NCBI GenBank assembly: GCA_016165875.1
Contig: JABBOT010000003.1
Location: forward strand, 35,995,860 to 36,059,859
Direction of reading: 5' to 3'
Length of the DNA stretch: 64,000 nt
Source of the DNA: Acanthopleura granulata
Taxonomy: Eukaryota > Mollusca > Polyplacophora > Chitonida > Chitonidae
Part shown: positions 34,069 through 45,190 of the stretch, one piece after another
Numbering within the stretch: the first letter of the stretch is position 1
Layout: every line of letters starts with the position of its first letter
Made by a program: the position numbers and the translations under genes
The notes under the pieces: generated by a model
What the model saw: only the letters and a program-made list of their open reading frames with translations
Database searches by the model: none
What the model was told of the DNA's origin: nothing

Positions 34069-34132
34069 CTCTCTCTCCCTCCCTCCCCCCCTCTCTCTCC
34101 CCCCTCTCTCTCCCCTCTATCTATATATATAT
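34069..34132. repeat. CT-rich microsatellite
   Basis: A (CT)n/C-rich tract ends in a short AT run. It lies about 210 bases upstream of the TATA box of the Asn-Gly gene. Confidence 0.9.
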
Positions 34133-34345
34133 ACACCCGAATGCATGATTAATGAGTCATGGTAATGACTTCTAACCAATGTCTGATATTTCTTTGTGAG
34201 AAGCTTAAATGAGTACGTGGCGTAATTGTGAAATATCCTCACAAAGGCATTAAACAATGTTATTTGAATGAACTCTGTACTTTATTAATCTACAAGCTAT
34301 TTAATCGAAGCGATTTCTTTACAATTGGCTACTGTATAGCGTCTC

Positions 34346-34447
34346 TATAAAAGGTGTGGAGTGTGGCGTTCCCTTCAGACGATCTCCAAGACTTCCACTA
34401 GACGATACCTCAGTGAAGTTCTGTCTTCTATAAAAGCCTCGCATAAG
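34346..34447 (+). promoter_or_regulatory. TATA box and non-coding exon 1 of the Asn-Gly protein gene
   Basis: TATAAAAGG (34346-34354) puts transcription start near 34376. A short exon then runs to the donor at 34448 (AAG then GTAAGT). The exon matches a second copy at 39798-39870 (GATCTC, GGACTTCCAC or AGACTTCCAC, AGGCGA or AGACGA, GAAGTT). Joining it to the coding exon across a 2.5-kb intron is inferred from splice signals. Confidence 0.6.
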
Positions 34448-35389
34448 GTAAGTTACAGTTGCCTTTTCTAAACGTGATTTTGTTTTATTACGTTCTTGTT
34501 TCAGTGCAATAGCCAACCCAAGAAGTTTTTTGCTTATATGATAGCGACAGTGTAGTATAGGTTGAGGATAGCGGAGTATCCGGTGTAAAAGAACGACTTT
34601 TGCCATGTTATAGTGGTGAACTTTTTACATCTTGCTACGAAGGCATCAAGAACAATATAATTACGGGACTACATTATTTTATTCTTTATATTTTTATCCA
34701 TGCTATTGTGGACCTTTAGAACAAAGCTTCGTGAACGGATATGAGGCACTTATATTTATGAAAATTCTCGGTTCAGCAAAGAAATTGAAACCATTTCCAG
34801 TGTGACCTTACGATTAAGACAAGCATTCTGACATATTTCTCAGTAAGATCTCAAAGTATGCTTGTACATGTGGAATATGGCCTGTTGCTAATTATCAACA
34901 CCACGAGACAGAATACATTTAGTTTCTGTTTCTCTTCGAGACTGAAATGTAATCTGAAACCCAGTTATTTTTCCAACGTTATTGAGCTACAAGACTTAAA
35001 GATTGTCTTAATCCTTATTGGTAGTTATGTTTTTTTTATAACTTTTAAAACCTTTGCAAAATACGATGAGCAATATGATGTCTGCTACCCACATCATGGC
35101 GTTCCAGTTCATTAAGTCGGCAAAGAAAGCAGACAGCAAGGAAACATAACGGCTTGTCGAAAACGATTTAAAACTCCAATGAAGCATTGAATAGGCACAT
35201 GAACAAACGAATTTGCATACATTAACGATTATAACCTTATCTCTGCGTCAATTCATATGTTTTAGCTAAAGCACAAACACAAGGCGTTGATACATTAAGG
35301 AACTTTAATTGTATAACTTTAGCGTTCGCCCTGGGCTTGCTATTCCTAGAAGAAACTATAATGGTGACAATACCCGTTCTGGCTTGTGT

Positions 35390-35610
35390 GTGCCGGTGCC
35401 ACGTGGCACAATACCACCGTAAGTTTCTTCATCCAATTTTGCTTAAGCCATGGTGCTATAGGGGGTGTGTAAGTTGTTACTTATTTAAAACTTACATGAA
35501 CAGTTAGAATAAAACCTTAACTGTGGAAAACTGACAAGAGGCCCGATTTCATTGGTAACGTGATCTGTTTTAGTTACTCTCTGTGCTGTAGTCTTTTATA
35601 AGTATACTGA
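35390..35610 (+). repeat. Intron block of the secreted-protein cluster, copy 1
   Basis: It contains GTGGCACAATACC and, later, AATAAAACCTTAACTG and GACAAGAGGCCCGATTTCAT. The same segments recur at 39.92-40.10, 44.67-44.80 and 45.01-45.26 kb. GTGGCACAATACC precedes the rest here but follows it at 40.08 and 45.24 kb, so the block edges differ between copies. Confidence 0.7.
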
Positions 35611-35635
35611 TAAATACAAACTTTCGACAAACCTA

Positions 35636-35815
35636 TTATTTATTTATTTATTTATTTGATTGGTGTTATACGCCGAACTCAAGAATATTTCACTTATACG
35701 ACGGCGGCCAGTATTATGGTGGGATGAAACCAAGAGAGTCCGAGGGAAACCCACGACCATGCGCAGGTTACTCTCGGACCTTCCCTCGTTCGGACGGAGA
35801 GGATGGTGCAAGGTT
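35636..35815 (-). repeat. SINE A fragment, in intron 1 of the Asn-Gly gene
   Basis: A long (TTTA)n tail and a well kept body (GATTGGTGTTATACGCCG to CGGACGGAGAGGATGG). The head is missing. Confidence 0.8.
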
Positions 35816-35822
35816 TTGCGGT

Positions 35823-36290
35823 CTGTTAACATGATGGCTCAGCGAAATATTCACAGATATTTGGCGTAAAGGCCTGTTGTCACTTTCTATACCTGTTTGT
35901 CCCCAGCGGCTAATAAGAACAAACCGTAAGTCGGAGTGATGGCTCACTTGAGTACTGGAAAGTGATTATGTATGTTACCCTGTTGCTACTGTCCACGCCT
36001 GTTTGTTTAATGAAAAACAATGTAGAGTAATGGTTCAGCGAAGTATTGACAGGTCCTTCAATTTCAAAGCCTCTTTGTCAAATGAAAAAGAATGTGGAAT
36101 AATGGTTCAGCAAAGTATTGACTCTTGCTTTACTTTTAGAATCTGATTGTCTAATGAAAAAACAATATAAAGTCATGGTTAAGCGAAATATTGACAGGTG
36201 CTTCAATTTCAATACTTGTTTGTTGAATGAAAACAATTTGGAGTAACGAGTCCGCGAGGTATTGGCGGGCGTTCCACCTCATTAGCTTGT
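35823..36290. repeat. Degenerate tandem repeat, about 75-80 bp unit
   Basis: Four to five units share CCTGTTTGT, AATGAAAAACAAT, GTAATGGTTCAGCGAAGTAT and TGACAGG in order. It lies in intron 1 of the Asn-Gly gene, directly after the SINE. Confidence 0.65.
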
Positions 36291-37001
36291 TGTTATTTTC
36301 TGTACATGTTTATTGTAACGGTTAGTAAATAACAAAGTATAATGATTTAGACTGATGAGTCGTTTAAGATTGAATGCATTCTAAGTGGAGGAGTCTTGCT
36401 AGATTGGTGTTCACCATATGCTCCATGGGTCCAAATAGCCACAATGCTTTATCTGCAAACGAGACACAGTGGTCATCTGTCATGGGGGTATTTCAGGCAT
36501 TACTCCAAATTAAACGGCAAGCGTGATAAACGGAGATCCGGATCTCTCTTTGTTTGTTATTTGTGCCATAGTCTCCGGTCACAACGTAATATGACGGTTC
36601 TGCCAGACCAACATTTTCCTCATAACATCACAACAAACCTAAAGACATGACGGCATCGCTGTAACATGGGACCCAACATGAGAATGACAACATGCACAGC
36701 CAAGGAGAAAAGGAAACAAAAAACAGCCAAAGCCATCTTTGACACAATATTATATTAAGATATAAAGTGAGCGCGCATGAACCCGACCGCTCTTGGTCAC
36801 GCAACGGAACGATAAGCTTGCCTAGAGAGCAAGATACTGAAGACATTTTAAAGCTCTGAAACCATAACTGTTCATGTCTGAGAGGGAAAACAGCAGAGAA
36901 TGGTGACCTTTTTCAATATCTAATTCGATAGTTCGGAACTGTTGTTAAAACTGCTTTAATATTGCTCTTGTGCATTTACAGAATTTCTTCCAACCGGCAA
37001 G

Positions 37002-37238
37002 ATGAAAACAACCTTCATTCTGTGCGCTGTCTTTCTTGTGTGTCTGCTGCTAACTTCAGAGGCCATCGCCAACGGAAACGACAATGGTAATGGTAATGGC
37101 AACGGCAATGGCAACGGAAACGGCAACGGAAACGGCAATGACAACGGACACGACAACGGAAATGACAACGGTGGTGATAACGGTGGCGACAACGGTGGTG
37201 ACAACGGTGGTGACAACGGAGATGACGGCGACAGTTAG
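37002..37238 (+). CDS. Secreted Asn-Gly/Asp-rich repeat protein
   Basis: 78 residues. MKTTFILCAVFLVCLLLTSE is a clear signal peptide with likely cleavage after AIA. The mature part is almost only N, G and D: a run of NG dipeptides, then NDNG and GGDNG repeats, ending GDDGDS. It has no Cys and is acidic. The acceptor (GCATTTACAG, ending 36981) lies 20 bases before the ATG, so the coding region is one exon. Asn-Gly repeats occur in some shell matrix proteins, so an extracellular mineral- or mucus-related role is possible but unproven. Repeat number is likely unstable. No canonical poly(A) signal was seen soon after the stop. Other frames open across the repeat are by-products. Confidence 0.8.
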   Translation: MKTTFILCAVFLVCLLLTSEAIANGNDNGNGNGNGNGNGNGNGNGNDNGHDNGNDNGGDNGGDNGGDNGGDNGDDGDS

Positions 37239-38204
37239 AGGAATGAAACAAGGGAACTTTGCATCCGTCTAACCCTGCCGTATTCCTGATTTTCAAACTC
37301 ACCCCTCTGTCGAGTTCGTTTCCTCGTCGAGATTGTTTCTGTATCGTCTAACTCTATACACACTGTTAACTTAATCTAATCAGCTTACTCTTCAAGCCAT
37401 TTCAATTGCTTTTATTAAGATTATGTTACTTTCTACTTTACCTTTCAGCCTTTCTAGATCTGTTCCCAACGAATCGAGATGAAAACAGTAAAATGTTGTT
37501 GAGAGTACAGTACGGTTTTCGGTGTGGTGTTTGTAATGATGTAAGAGGCAGATTCGTTGTTGAATTGCCTTGAGGTACCTCTTCTCGAGGCTCAAAGAGG
37601 ACCAGCGATTGTCCGCAAATATTAATCATAAAGGTAGGAACAAACAGTTTAGACACGAATGACTTAAGGCTTAAAAGGTTCCCTAGTAGGCAAACAAATC
37701 AGCTCCGCCAACCCTCTACTTCAAAAAATAAGTAAATAACCACATGAAGGGTTATCTAATAATTTACCATCGTTTAAACAGCTGATGCCAGGACATTGTT
37801 GGTCAGTTATCATCTTATTTGATACTCAGAGGTCTTTATTCATGTTTAACAATTATAGATCAGGAAAATGGAGGATCTGTCTATCTGTTAATATAGACAT
37901 TTCAAACTACTGCATCCAGCTTCCGGCCTTGTGTACCTCTTGCATCAGGATTTCGCTTTGTTGGTAGCCAGTTTGCTGGCTTTTTCATACGTACAACTAG
38001 GGAACGGGTTCGAGCCAAAGTCACACTGTCCTGTAGGGCATGATAATTCTAAGAAAAATAACAATAGCGGTGGTTTCCCTTAAAAGACGGTTTCCTCTGC
38101 CTATAAACCCAATTCCGGCTTCCCCCGCCCCACTAAAATGATTCTGGTTTCCTCCGCGAATAAACCCGATTCCGATTTCGGTAAAAAATGGGATACTCAG
38201 TCAG

Positions 38205-38285
38205 TTTCATGGCCGGAGGAAACCGGAGTTCCCCGCGTAAATCCTGCGATCTGTGGCAAGTTACTGAAGAACTTCTCCACTTATA
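38205..38285. repeat. Interspersed repeat fragment, copy 2
   Basis: It matches 325-400 at GGAGGAAACCGGAGT, CCCCGCGTAAA and GGCAAGTTACTGA. Confidence 0.45.
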
Positions 38286-38801
38286 ACGCAAAGATATGCT
38301 TTCCATATAGGGGGAAGTCAAGATGTCCTCAACGAGCGTTGGACTGCGCAAAGGGTCCTAGAAGCGTCGGCAACGGCTTTTTGGCACCAAGCCCCACGAA
38401 CAGTGCACAACCTGTGTTTGAGAAAAGCCTCACTTTTATAACCAAATGATACAGCTGTACTTGTATCGTTTATGTGACACTCTGGCTAAGGGTCAGTAGG
38501 CCGATTAACATCAGCAAGCTTTGAGGAAAAGTGACTTTCACAAAAGTCATTTCACGAAAGTAAATCTGCTTAACCGGCTATGTTGGCATCCTATACAGCA
38601 GCCTAATCAGATGAATTGATGAAGGTAATTTTAAAATTAACAGAAAAATAGGGATAAATTAAATCACTATACACGTATAAGTAAAAGAAAAGAAAACAGT
38701 AGTGTTTTTTTTCTCAATTTTGTTATAGACGCAGTTTTAAATGAATGGCGACGTTAACTCTCGAAAGCTAAAGTCTTTTTCAAACAATAAAAAGCAAGAA
38801 G

Positions 38802-38838
38802 GCGTATACTACAACCAAACATTGGTTGTAGTATATGC
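38802..38838. repeat. 17-bp-stem hairpin
   Basis: GCGTATACTACAACCAA is followed after 3 bases by its reverse complement with a single mismatch. A G-U pair would keep the stem in RNA. Confidence 0.8.
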
Positions 38839-38925
38839 TTGCAGATATTCATAGAAATCGTGGTAGATAGCAGCATAGATAGCTAGTGGTATTAGCTCTT
38901 CTACATGCATTAGGGCTGTAGAATT

Positions 38926-39166
38926 TATTAATTAATTTATTCACTTAATTTGTGTTTTACGCTGTACTCAAGAATATTTTACTTATATGAGCGGCAGCTA
39001 CCATTATGGCGAAACCCACTAGTATCTGCGGCTTGCTGGCGGACTTTCCACGAACGACTAGAGAGAAGCCAGCGTGAGCTGGGCTTGAACTCACAGTGAT
39101 CGCATTGGTGAAATGCACATGAGTCAGTACCCTGCACAATCGCGCTAACGCCCTCGGCCACGGATT
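38926..39166 (-). repeat. SINE A with internal deletion
   Basis: Head (GGCCGAGGGCGTTAGCGCG) and tail are kept. The GGAAACCGGGCAGAGCC block is deleted. Confidence 0.8.
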
Positions 39167-39766
39167 AACTAAGTGCGTTTTGAAAGCTTTCAAAAGTAGG
39201 CTCATGACTTAATAAGGCTTATGTCATACTAGCAGCTTTACAATAATTACAGATTATCAGGCCTTTCTGTTATCTATTGTAAACTTAGTGAATCAGTTTT
39301 GGTCAGATAATATAATCATTTGAATGCAAGATGAATGCTACGATATTTCATAACAGGGCTTCTCTTTGGGGAAAGTCACGCAGAGAACTTTACTATCCCT
39401 GTATATTTGTTTATTCACCTTTAATAGCCCTTATTTGTATTTTACAGCCATGTCATGCATCTGTCTTTTCAAATTAACTGATGAACTGAAATAAAAAAAT
39501 CCTTTCTTTTTTAATGTAAGATTTCTGTTGAACTCATTGATGGCAGGTATATATCACTAAACAAAACAAGACCATGACCTGCTACAAAGCTCTTATATCT
39601 CTTTGAGGGGATTTACTTTGAATAAATCGTTTAATCTGTTTTCAAAATACCTGCCCGAAAGCAACCAACATTGATATTCAAAGACATTTTACACTTTATC
39701 AGTGTAATACGTAGGCTTTTGTAACCCAGTTGAGGCGATTAACATCTTCGCTGAATGCGTTATTTG

Positions 39767-39870
39767 TATAAAACACGGACGTTTGGTGAGATTACCCCAC
39801 ACGATCTCGCGGACTTCCACCAGGCGACAACTCATTGAAGTTAAATCTTCTGCAAGAACCTTGGTTATAG
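39767..39870 (+). pseudogene. Orphan promoter and exon 1 (second cluster copy)
   Basis: TATAAAA (39767-39773) lies about 30 bases before a 73-base exon that matches exon 1 of the Asn-Gly gene and ends at a GTTAGT donor (39871). The intron block after it (39.92-40.10 kb) is also shared. No signal-peptide exon follows; the only matching coding remnant is the Asn-Gly tail at 42076. The locus is probably dead, though exon 1 might still be transcribed. Confidence 0.6.
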
Positions 39871-39912
39871 GTTAGTGATCATTTTATGATATCTTCACTG
39901 TCATTTTTTTAC

Positions 39913-40108
39913 CTTAAACACTTACATTAAGAGTTGGAATAAAACCCTAACTGAAGTAAGTTGACAAGAGGCCGGATTTCATCGGTAACGTATGGCCATT
40001 TGCCAGCTATTACAGTATCGTCGCTACTGGGTTTAATGATATAACTATGTTGAACAAAGCCATTAATCTAAGCATGCGTGGCACAATACCTGATTGTCTA
40101 TCGCTGAT
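39913..40108 (+). repeat. Intron block of the cluster, copy 2
   Basis: AATAAAACCCTAACTG, GACAAGAGGCCGGATTTCAT, CGGTAACG and GTGGCACAATACC are shared with the copies at 35.4 and 45.0 kb. It follows an exon 1 copy, as in the Asn-Gly gene. Confidence 0.7.
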
Positions 40109-40318
40109 TTATGGACTTATTTAATTGGTGCTCTACGCCACACTCAAGAATATTTCACTTCAACAACGGTGGGTAGCATTATGTTGGGAGGAAAGCGGGC
40201 AGAATCCGAGGGAAGCCTAGGACAATCCGTAGCCTGTTGGCCTAACTTCCCACGAAAGGAAGTCAGTTTGAACTGGTCTTGAACTCACATTTTCAGCACT
40301 GGTGAGAGGCTCTTGAGT
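40108..40318 (-). repeat. SINE A, partial
   Basis: Tail, body and part of the B-box region are present; the A-box end is lost. Confidence 0.7.
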
Positions 40319-41217
40319 TTATATAGCTGAGTAAGGCTTGTTTTTATGATAACCATTGTTGACAAAGCTTGTTGTGGTTTGGACTAAAGCATAACACTTA
40401 TATGCTCAGATCGGAGCCTGAGTTTGGGCCGTCTTTCCTGAATGTTGATAAAATATTTGTTTTATTTTATTAAATTGGCCAAATAAACTCCAGTATTGAA
40501 TAAGCATGCTCTCCTAGCCTTGCCTATCCATATCCCTTAAAACTCAGAAGGAGAACGATTTGTATCTGAGTTTTTCAAAGGTAATGTTTATTTGCAAAAT
40601 GTTAAATGCCGCGACTTGGGGCAAAATATACGCCTTCGAAGAGATTTATAAGTAAGAGCACAGATCTAATATAATGAGCCTCAAAGCAAACTCCAAAAGA
40701 GCTTCACTTTTAGGCCATAATCATCAGCATTAATTACATATCCTTTATTATGGTGTAAGAGACAAATGAGATAAACAAATAAATAAGTAATAAATTAGTC
40801 ATATTTATTTATTTAAATTTTTGTTAAAAACATCAGTTAAATTTAAAATAGGATTATACTTGATTCTATTGATTATCTTGAATGGCTTTCTCAATGACAG
40901 TTGCATTTTAATATAATTACGGCGTCACTAAGACAGAGAAGCCTTTGTCTGGAAAGCAGGGTTATAGAGATTATATTTGCAGGAGAAAATATTTCTGCAG
41001 CATTTTATTTACAATAATATGGACATCCAGTATATGTATTCATGTGCAGGGCTAGTGGTATTTAAAGAAAACAAACTATGGTAGAGAGACTATCGGCGTT
41101 TCCTTGTGTGCCCTGGATTCATGTGTCGGTGACGTGCCAATGTATACGCGTTATCGAGGCGTCATTGTCGTGTGGCCATAATCCGAGCCTGATTATTGTA
41201 AACTGCCATCTGCTTGT

Positions 41218-41370
41218 GTGTATGTATGTGTGCTTGGGGTTTTACAGTCATTTTTCAGTCATATGACGACGAATGTATGCATATACTGTGTCTTCTTATG
41301 ACAATGCCGCCAAAGTGCTGCCGCCACTAGAATACCATGCCGAAGACACCAGACAGTCACGTTACATACG
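41218..41370 (-). repeat. SINE B fragment
   Basis: It has the TATGTATGTG tail, CAGTCATATGACGACGA and AAAGTGCTGCCGCCACT blocks. It ends where the LTR-like repeat begins. Confidence 0.7.
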
Positions 41371-41374
41371 TTAT

Positions 41375-42075
41375 AGCCTGCATTGTTATTTAGTCGATGG
41401 TTCTCGAGGCTTCCATGTTTATGAGTTTCTTGTCATTGTACACAGAGCGTACATTCTGGATAGATGTACTTGTGTTGTAACTTTGTTTAGGGTCAAACCA
41501 TCCAGAATATTCTTTACGTTAGTCTATAAATATGAGGGACGAAGTTGTAAAGCTCGCAGTCATTTACTCATGCTCACTTGAGTATCATATTTACGATTTC
41601 GGGATTTATTGGAGCTCGGTTTTCACGCGATTCGACACACGTTATTTTGTACTCCATTTTTCTGTACGTAGCACTTTGTGAGCTTGTGTCTCGCCGCATG
41701 CTGTTTTTTTTTTTTGAGACATTATTTTGGAGCTTGTATCGCTCATTGTCTCTTTGTGCGGCTACGTACATTTCATCCCAGTTTACCCTGAAAGTGACTT
41801 TGTGTATATTTCCGAGGAGTGAAACATACATCGCCAGCTAAGCATCACGAACGCCGGAAGCCTGAATGTTCCATAAGGAATTGGACGCTGTCATCAGTAA
41901 GAAACTATATATTTTGTAATTATCTGTATGGTTTTGTATATTATTGTCGGTTGTACTATTAATCTATTTTGTTCAAATAAATGTATTGAAATTATTCAAG
42001 TGTTTTCGTGTTTCTTTGATCTTTGTAAGGCCTATCGCTGTCTGATAGTTGAACAAGCCATTTGTTTATTATTTC
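41375..42075 (+). mobile_element. LTR-like dispersed repeat, copy 2
   Basis: It contains a promoter-like CTATAAATATGAGGG (near 41525), a later AAATAAATG (near 41980) and the GAACAAGCCATTTGTT end, an order expected of a solo LTR (U3, R, U5). No terminal TG/CA or target duplication could be fixed. It ends abruptly at the Asn-Gly remnant. Confidence 0.5.
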
Positions 42076-42161
42076 AATGGCAATGACAATGACAACGACA
42101 ACGATAACGGAGGGGATAATGAAAATGATAACGGCGATGGCGATAATGGTGGTAATGGAAG
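42076..42161 (+). pseudogene. Remnant of an Asn-Gly/Asp repeat coding tail
   Basis: Read from AAT at 42076 the frame gives NGNDNDNDNDNGGD and then NENDNGDGDNGGNG, the composition and codon use of the 37-kb protein. The signal-peptide part is absent: an LTR-like repeat abuts on the left and a SINE A on the right. It is probably the tail of the gene whose exon 1 is at 39.8 kb. Confidence 0.65.
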
Positions 42162-42412
42162 TATTTATTTATTTGATTGGTAATTTACTCCGTACTCAAG
42201 ATTATTTCACATATATGACGGCGTCCAACATTATGGTGGGAGGAAATCAGGCAGAGCCCGGGGAAATCCAGGACCATCCAAAGGTTGCTTGCAGACCTTC
42301 CCACGAACAGCCGGAGAGGAAGACTGCATGAGCTGCACTTTAATTCATGGCGAGAGGCACCTGGATCATTACGCCGCGCTGCTAAGCTTACCCCATTGGC
42401 CACAGAGGCCCC
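42162..42412 (-). repeat. SINE A, near full length
   Basis: Tail, body and head (GGCCTCTGTGGCCAATGGGG) are present. It is inserted at the end of the Asn-Gly remnant. Confidence 0.8.
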
Positions 42413-42878
42413 CTGGTGTTGAAAATGATAAATTTACCACATGGATTGTACGGAAAACCAATATAGCTCATGTAACTTTTACAAGTTGACCACTGCATGC
42501 GCCTAGCTTCCGAGGCCAGATCGAGTTTTTCACACAAGGAGCGGTGAGTAAGTCATCTTAGATCATCAGAACAAATAACGTGATACAATAATGTAACAGT
42601 GTACAGAAATGTAAAATATGTAATTAATAATACAATAACCTATAGCAGCACTCAAAACTAGATTAAGTTTTGCAAAAATTTCGATGTAATACATACAGGA
42701 AAAAATATTATGGAATACGTGGTTTACATTCTAAGCGACACGGTCGGCCAAATGGTGCGTATTTTTGCGTTATTACAGAACGACATTAGTATTAGGTATT
42801 TTTCTCAAGAAGTAAAGGTTACAAACCTTTCGTTTATCCCACCAACAGCATTGCACGTTAAGTGAATGTTTAAAAATA

Positions 42879-42940
42879 ACCAAAAAAAAAAAAAAAGAAA
42901 AAAAAAAAACAAAGAAAAAAAACCCCAAAAACAAACAAAC
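42879..42940. repeat. Poly(A)-rich tract
   Basis: An A-rich run with scattered C and G, about 60 bases long. Confidence 0.85.
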
Positions 42941-43009
42941 TGAAAACTAAAAAGTCTGCCAGAATATTTAAATGAAGGGCTGTCAATTCAGTGGAAATGA
43001 AGCATGCGC

Positions 43010-43855
43010 ACAGCGCGCGGTATATTTCAGAGGTGTGAAACATACATCGCCAGTTCGGCATCACGAACGCTACTGTCAACCCGTCCCCGATGAGAAGTTA
43101 GACCTTCCCTGGCCAAAAGTGGAGTTTCGAGATTGAACTCTTGTATCGTTAAAGGTAAGAAAAGCCGTACCTTACCTTGAGACCTGTCAAAAATATTAGG
43201 CAACTATTTCTGTTCACTTTTACTATAACATGGACGTCTAGAAAAAAGTTTCAAACAAGAGTTACTTCGATTAGACGTACGATAAGAAAAATTGAGGAGC
43301 TGGAAGTTTTTTAATGTAAGAAGCCCTGATTGAAGGAGAGGTCGTCTGTACCCCCTAAAAACACGAAAAGACAGGTGATCGGTAAATTAAAATCAACCGA
43401 ATTACCTGACGTTTTTTACAAGTCACATGACACAGTTGAACTCTTTTTATCTTCTACAACAAAAGAGTTCCAACTCGAAATCCCCTATTGGATATCATTG
43501 GCATGCCATACCCTACTGCTTTGTCACTTAGAGGACTGTCATCTTTCGATTTGAGAATTCCCAAGGGCTGTGGACTCTATATTTACGTGGACTGACTCGC
43601 CTGTGGAAGGCGGAATATTTCATCAATATTTGGGCTCTGTCATCAGTAAGAAACTATATATTTTTGCAATTATCTGTATTGTTTTTGTATATTATTGTCA
43701 TATTATTTTGTACAATATATGTATTGAACTTAGTTAACTTAGTTAAACGTTTTCGTGTTTCGTTGTTTGTGTAAGGCCTTTTGCTCTCTGAGAGTGGAAC
43801 AAGCCATTTGTTAATCACTTTTGCTCTCCGACAGTGGTACCCTTACGGTAGCCAA
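43010..43855 (+). mobile_element. LTR-like dispersed repeat, copy 3
   Basis: GAAACATACATCGCCAG and CATCACGAACGC near 43040 match 41824-41860. ATATTTACGTGGA, CATCAGTAAGAAACTATATA, GTTTTCGTGTTTC and GAACAAGCCATTTGTT then follow in order. It has about 500 extra internal bases relative to copy 2, partly shared with copy 1. A 74-residue frame inside (43330-43554) is not recognised. Confidence 0.55.
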
Positions 43856-44524
43856 TATCGACTAATCCGGAACGCCAGGCGTCCTTTCGGTTGAATATTA
43901 ACGAAGCAACATGGCCCGTCCTCTTTTTGTTCAATTCGAATGACGGCAGGACTTCTCTGGACTCGTACAAGCTACATACCCAATGGATATTTTTAGTGTC
44001 AACTTGACTGATTTAGTTTATGAACGAACTTCAAAACTTCGTTAATCAGCATTTGCTTAAAAATCCAAATTTGGGGGGGGGGGCGACAATGTCTCTTTGA
44101 CTCTGAATTCAGAGTATACACTTTTTCTTTCAACCGTCTGGACACTTTAAAAGTTGTATTCAAGAAACCTTAGATTGAGCAAACCGACTCACAAGCGCCG
44201 TTATAGTGTCATCAAGGAGCTAGAGCTCTATGTTGTCACCAAGGTCGCCAAAATTCCCTGTTCAAGACGTACTGAACATCGTTATTAAAGTACAAAAGCA
44301 TTATTACTGGTGTCTGATTTCGGAAAGGTCGTGATTCTTTTTGGTATTCCAATTATTTGAACGACACTGAAGTATATAGAAGTGTCACGCCCTAAAGGCG
44401 GGGCAAATAGGCTCATATTGCTATTAGCCGTTAAAAATTAGAGCCAAACACACCTCAGCTGACGACATCTGCTCTACGAAGATCACATTCTCACAGTATG
44501 TACGTACAGTCGGTCCCTTTGCAT

Positions 44525-45190
44525 TGTTTTCGTGTTATTGAGTATACATGTGTTAAACGTGATGATAACACAGCACTTTGAGTAGTTCTACACCAGTGAC
44601 GTCTAATAAGTTGCATTTAACATCACTGATTTTTAAATCACTGATCACTGATTACCTAATTTTGATGAATACATGGTGCTGGAGGTGGGGGATGTAAGTT
44701 GTAAGTTTTTTTTGAACACATGAACTGCTAGAATATAACTCAAACTGAGGTAAACTGACAAGAGGCCGGATTAAAACCCATCGCTGCTCGGGTTTTACTT
44801 TTTGTGCTGTAGTGATTTATATTGTATTACTGCTTAAACGGGGATTCTGCTGGTGGACTAATCCCCGAAGTCTGGTCGCTTTCAATTGGTTCCAAGCTAT
44901 TGAGTCCACATGTGTTAAATGTGATGACAATACAGCAGTAATTCTAGACCATGCAGTGACGTAGAATATATTGCAGTGAACATCACCGTAATTTTTTCCC
45001 CACAATTCTGCTTATGCAATGGTGTTGATAGGAGGGGGTGTAGGTTGTCAATTCTTAAACAATTACATTCACAGAATAAAACCCTAACTGAGGTAAACTG
45101 ACAAGAGGCCGGATTTCACCGGTAACGTGCGGGCATTTGTCATCTATTACACTGTCGTCGCAACTCGGATTTTACTCACTGTGCTGTAGT
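44525..45190 (+). repeat. Tandem duplication of a cluster intron block (copies 3 and 4)
   Basis: Unit 1 (about 44525-44885) and unit 2 (about 44886-45190) share ACATGTGTTAAA, GTGATGA, ACAGCA, CAGTGACGT, TGGTG, AACTGAGGTAAACTGACA and AGAGGCCGGATT in order. No exon 1 copy with a TATA box was found next to them. Confidence 0.7.

Larger units (their letters stand above)
23739..34345. other. Intergenic stretch between the GH3 gene and the secreted-protein cluster
   Basis: No host gene is supported in about 10.6 kb. It holds an LTR-like repeat (25.1-25.5 kb), three SINEs (27.8, 28.4, 29.8 kb), an AC microsatellite (28.7 kb), a decayed jockey-like element (30.8-33.0 kb) and a CT tract (34.1 kb). 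tRNA-like B boxes at about 27.43, 29.55 and 33.3 kb probably belong to further old SINEs. I see nothing else in the remaining AT-rich sequence. Confidence 0.55.
37239..39766. other. Non-coding stretch after the Asn-Gly gene
   Basis: No gene is supported. It holds a second copy of the 325-400 repeat, a strong hairpin at 38802-38838 and one SINE A (38.9 kb). Confidence 0.55.

Noticed and set aside
36956..37302. Pro/Leu/Ser, Arg/Cys/His and Met/Ala/Thr-rich frames overlapping the Asn-Gly gene
   Set aside because: By-products of the hexanucleotide repeat read in other frames.
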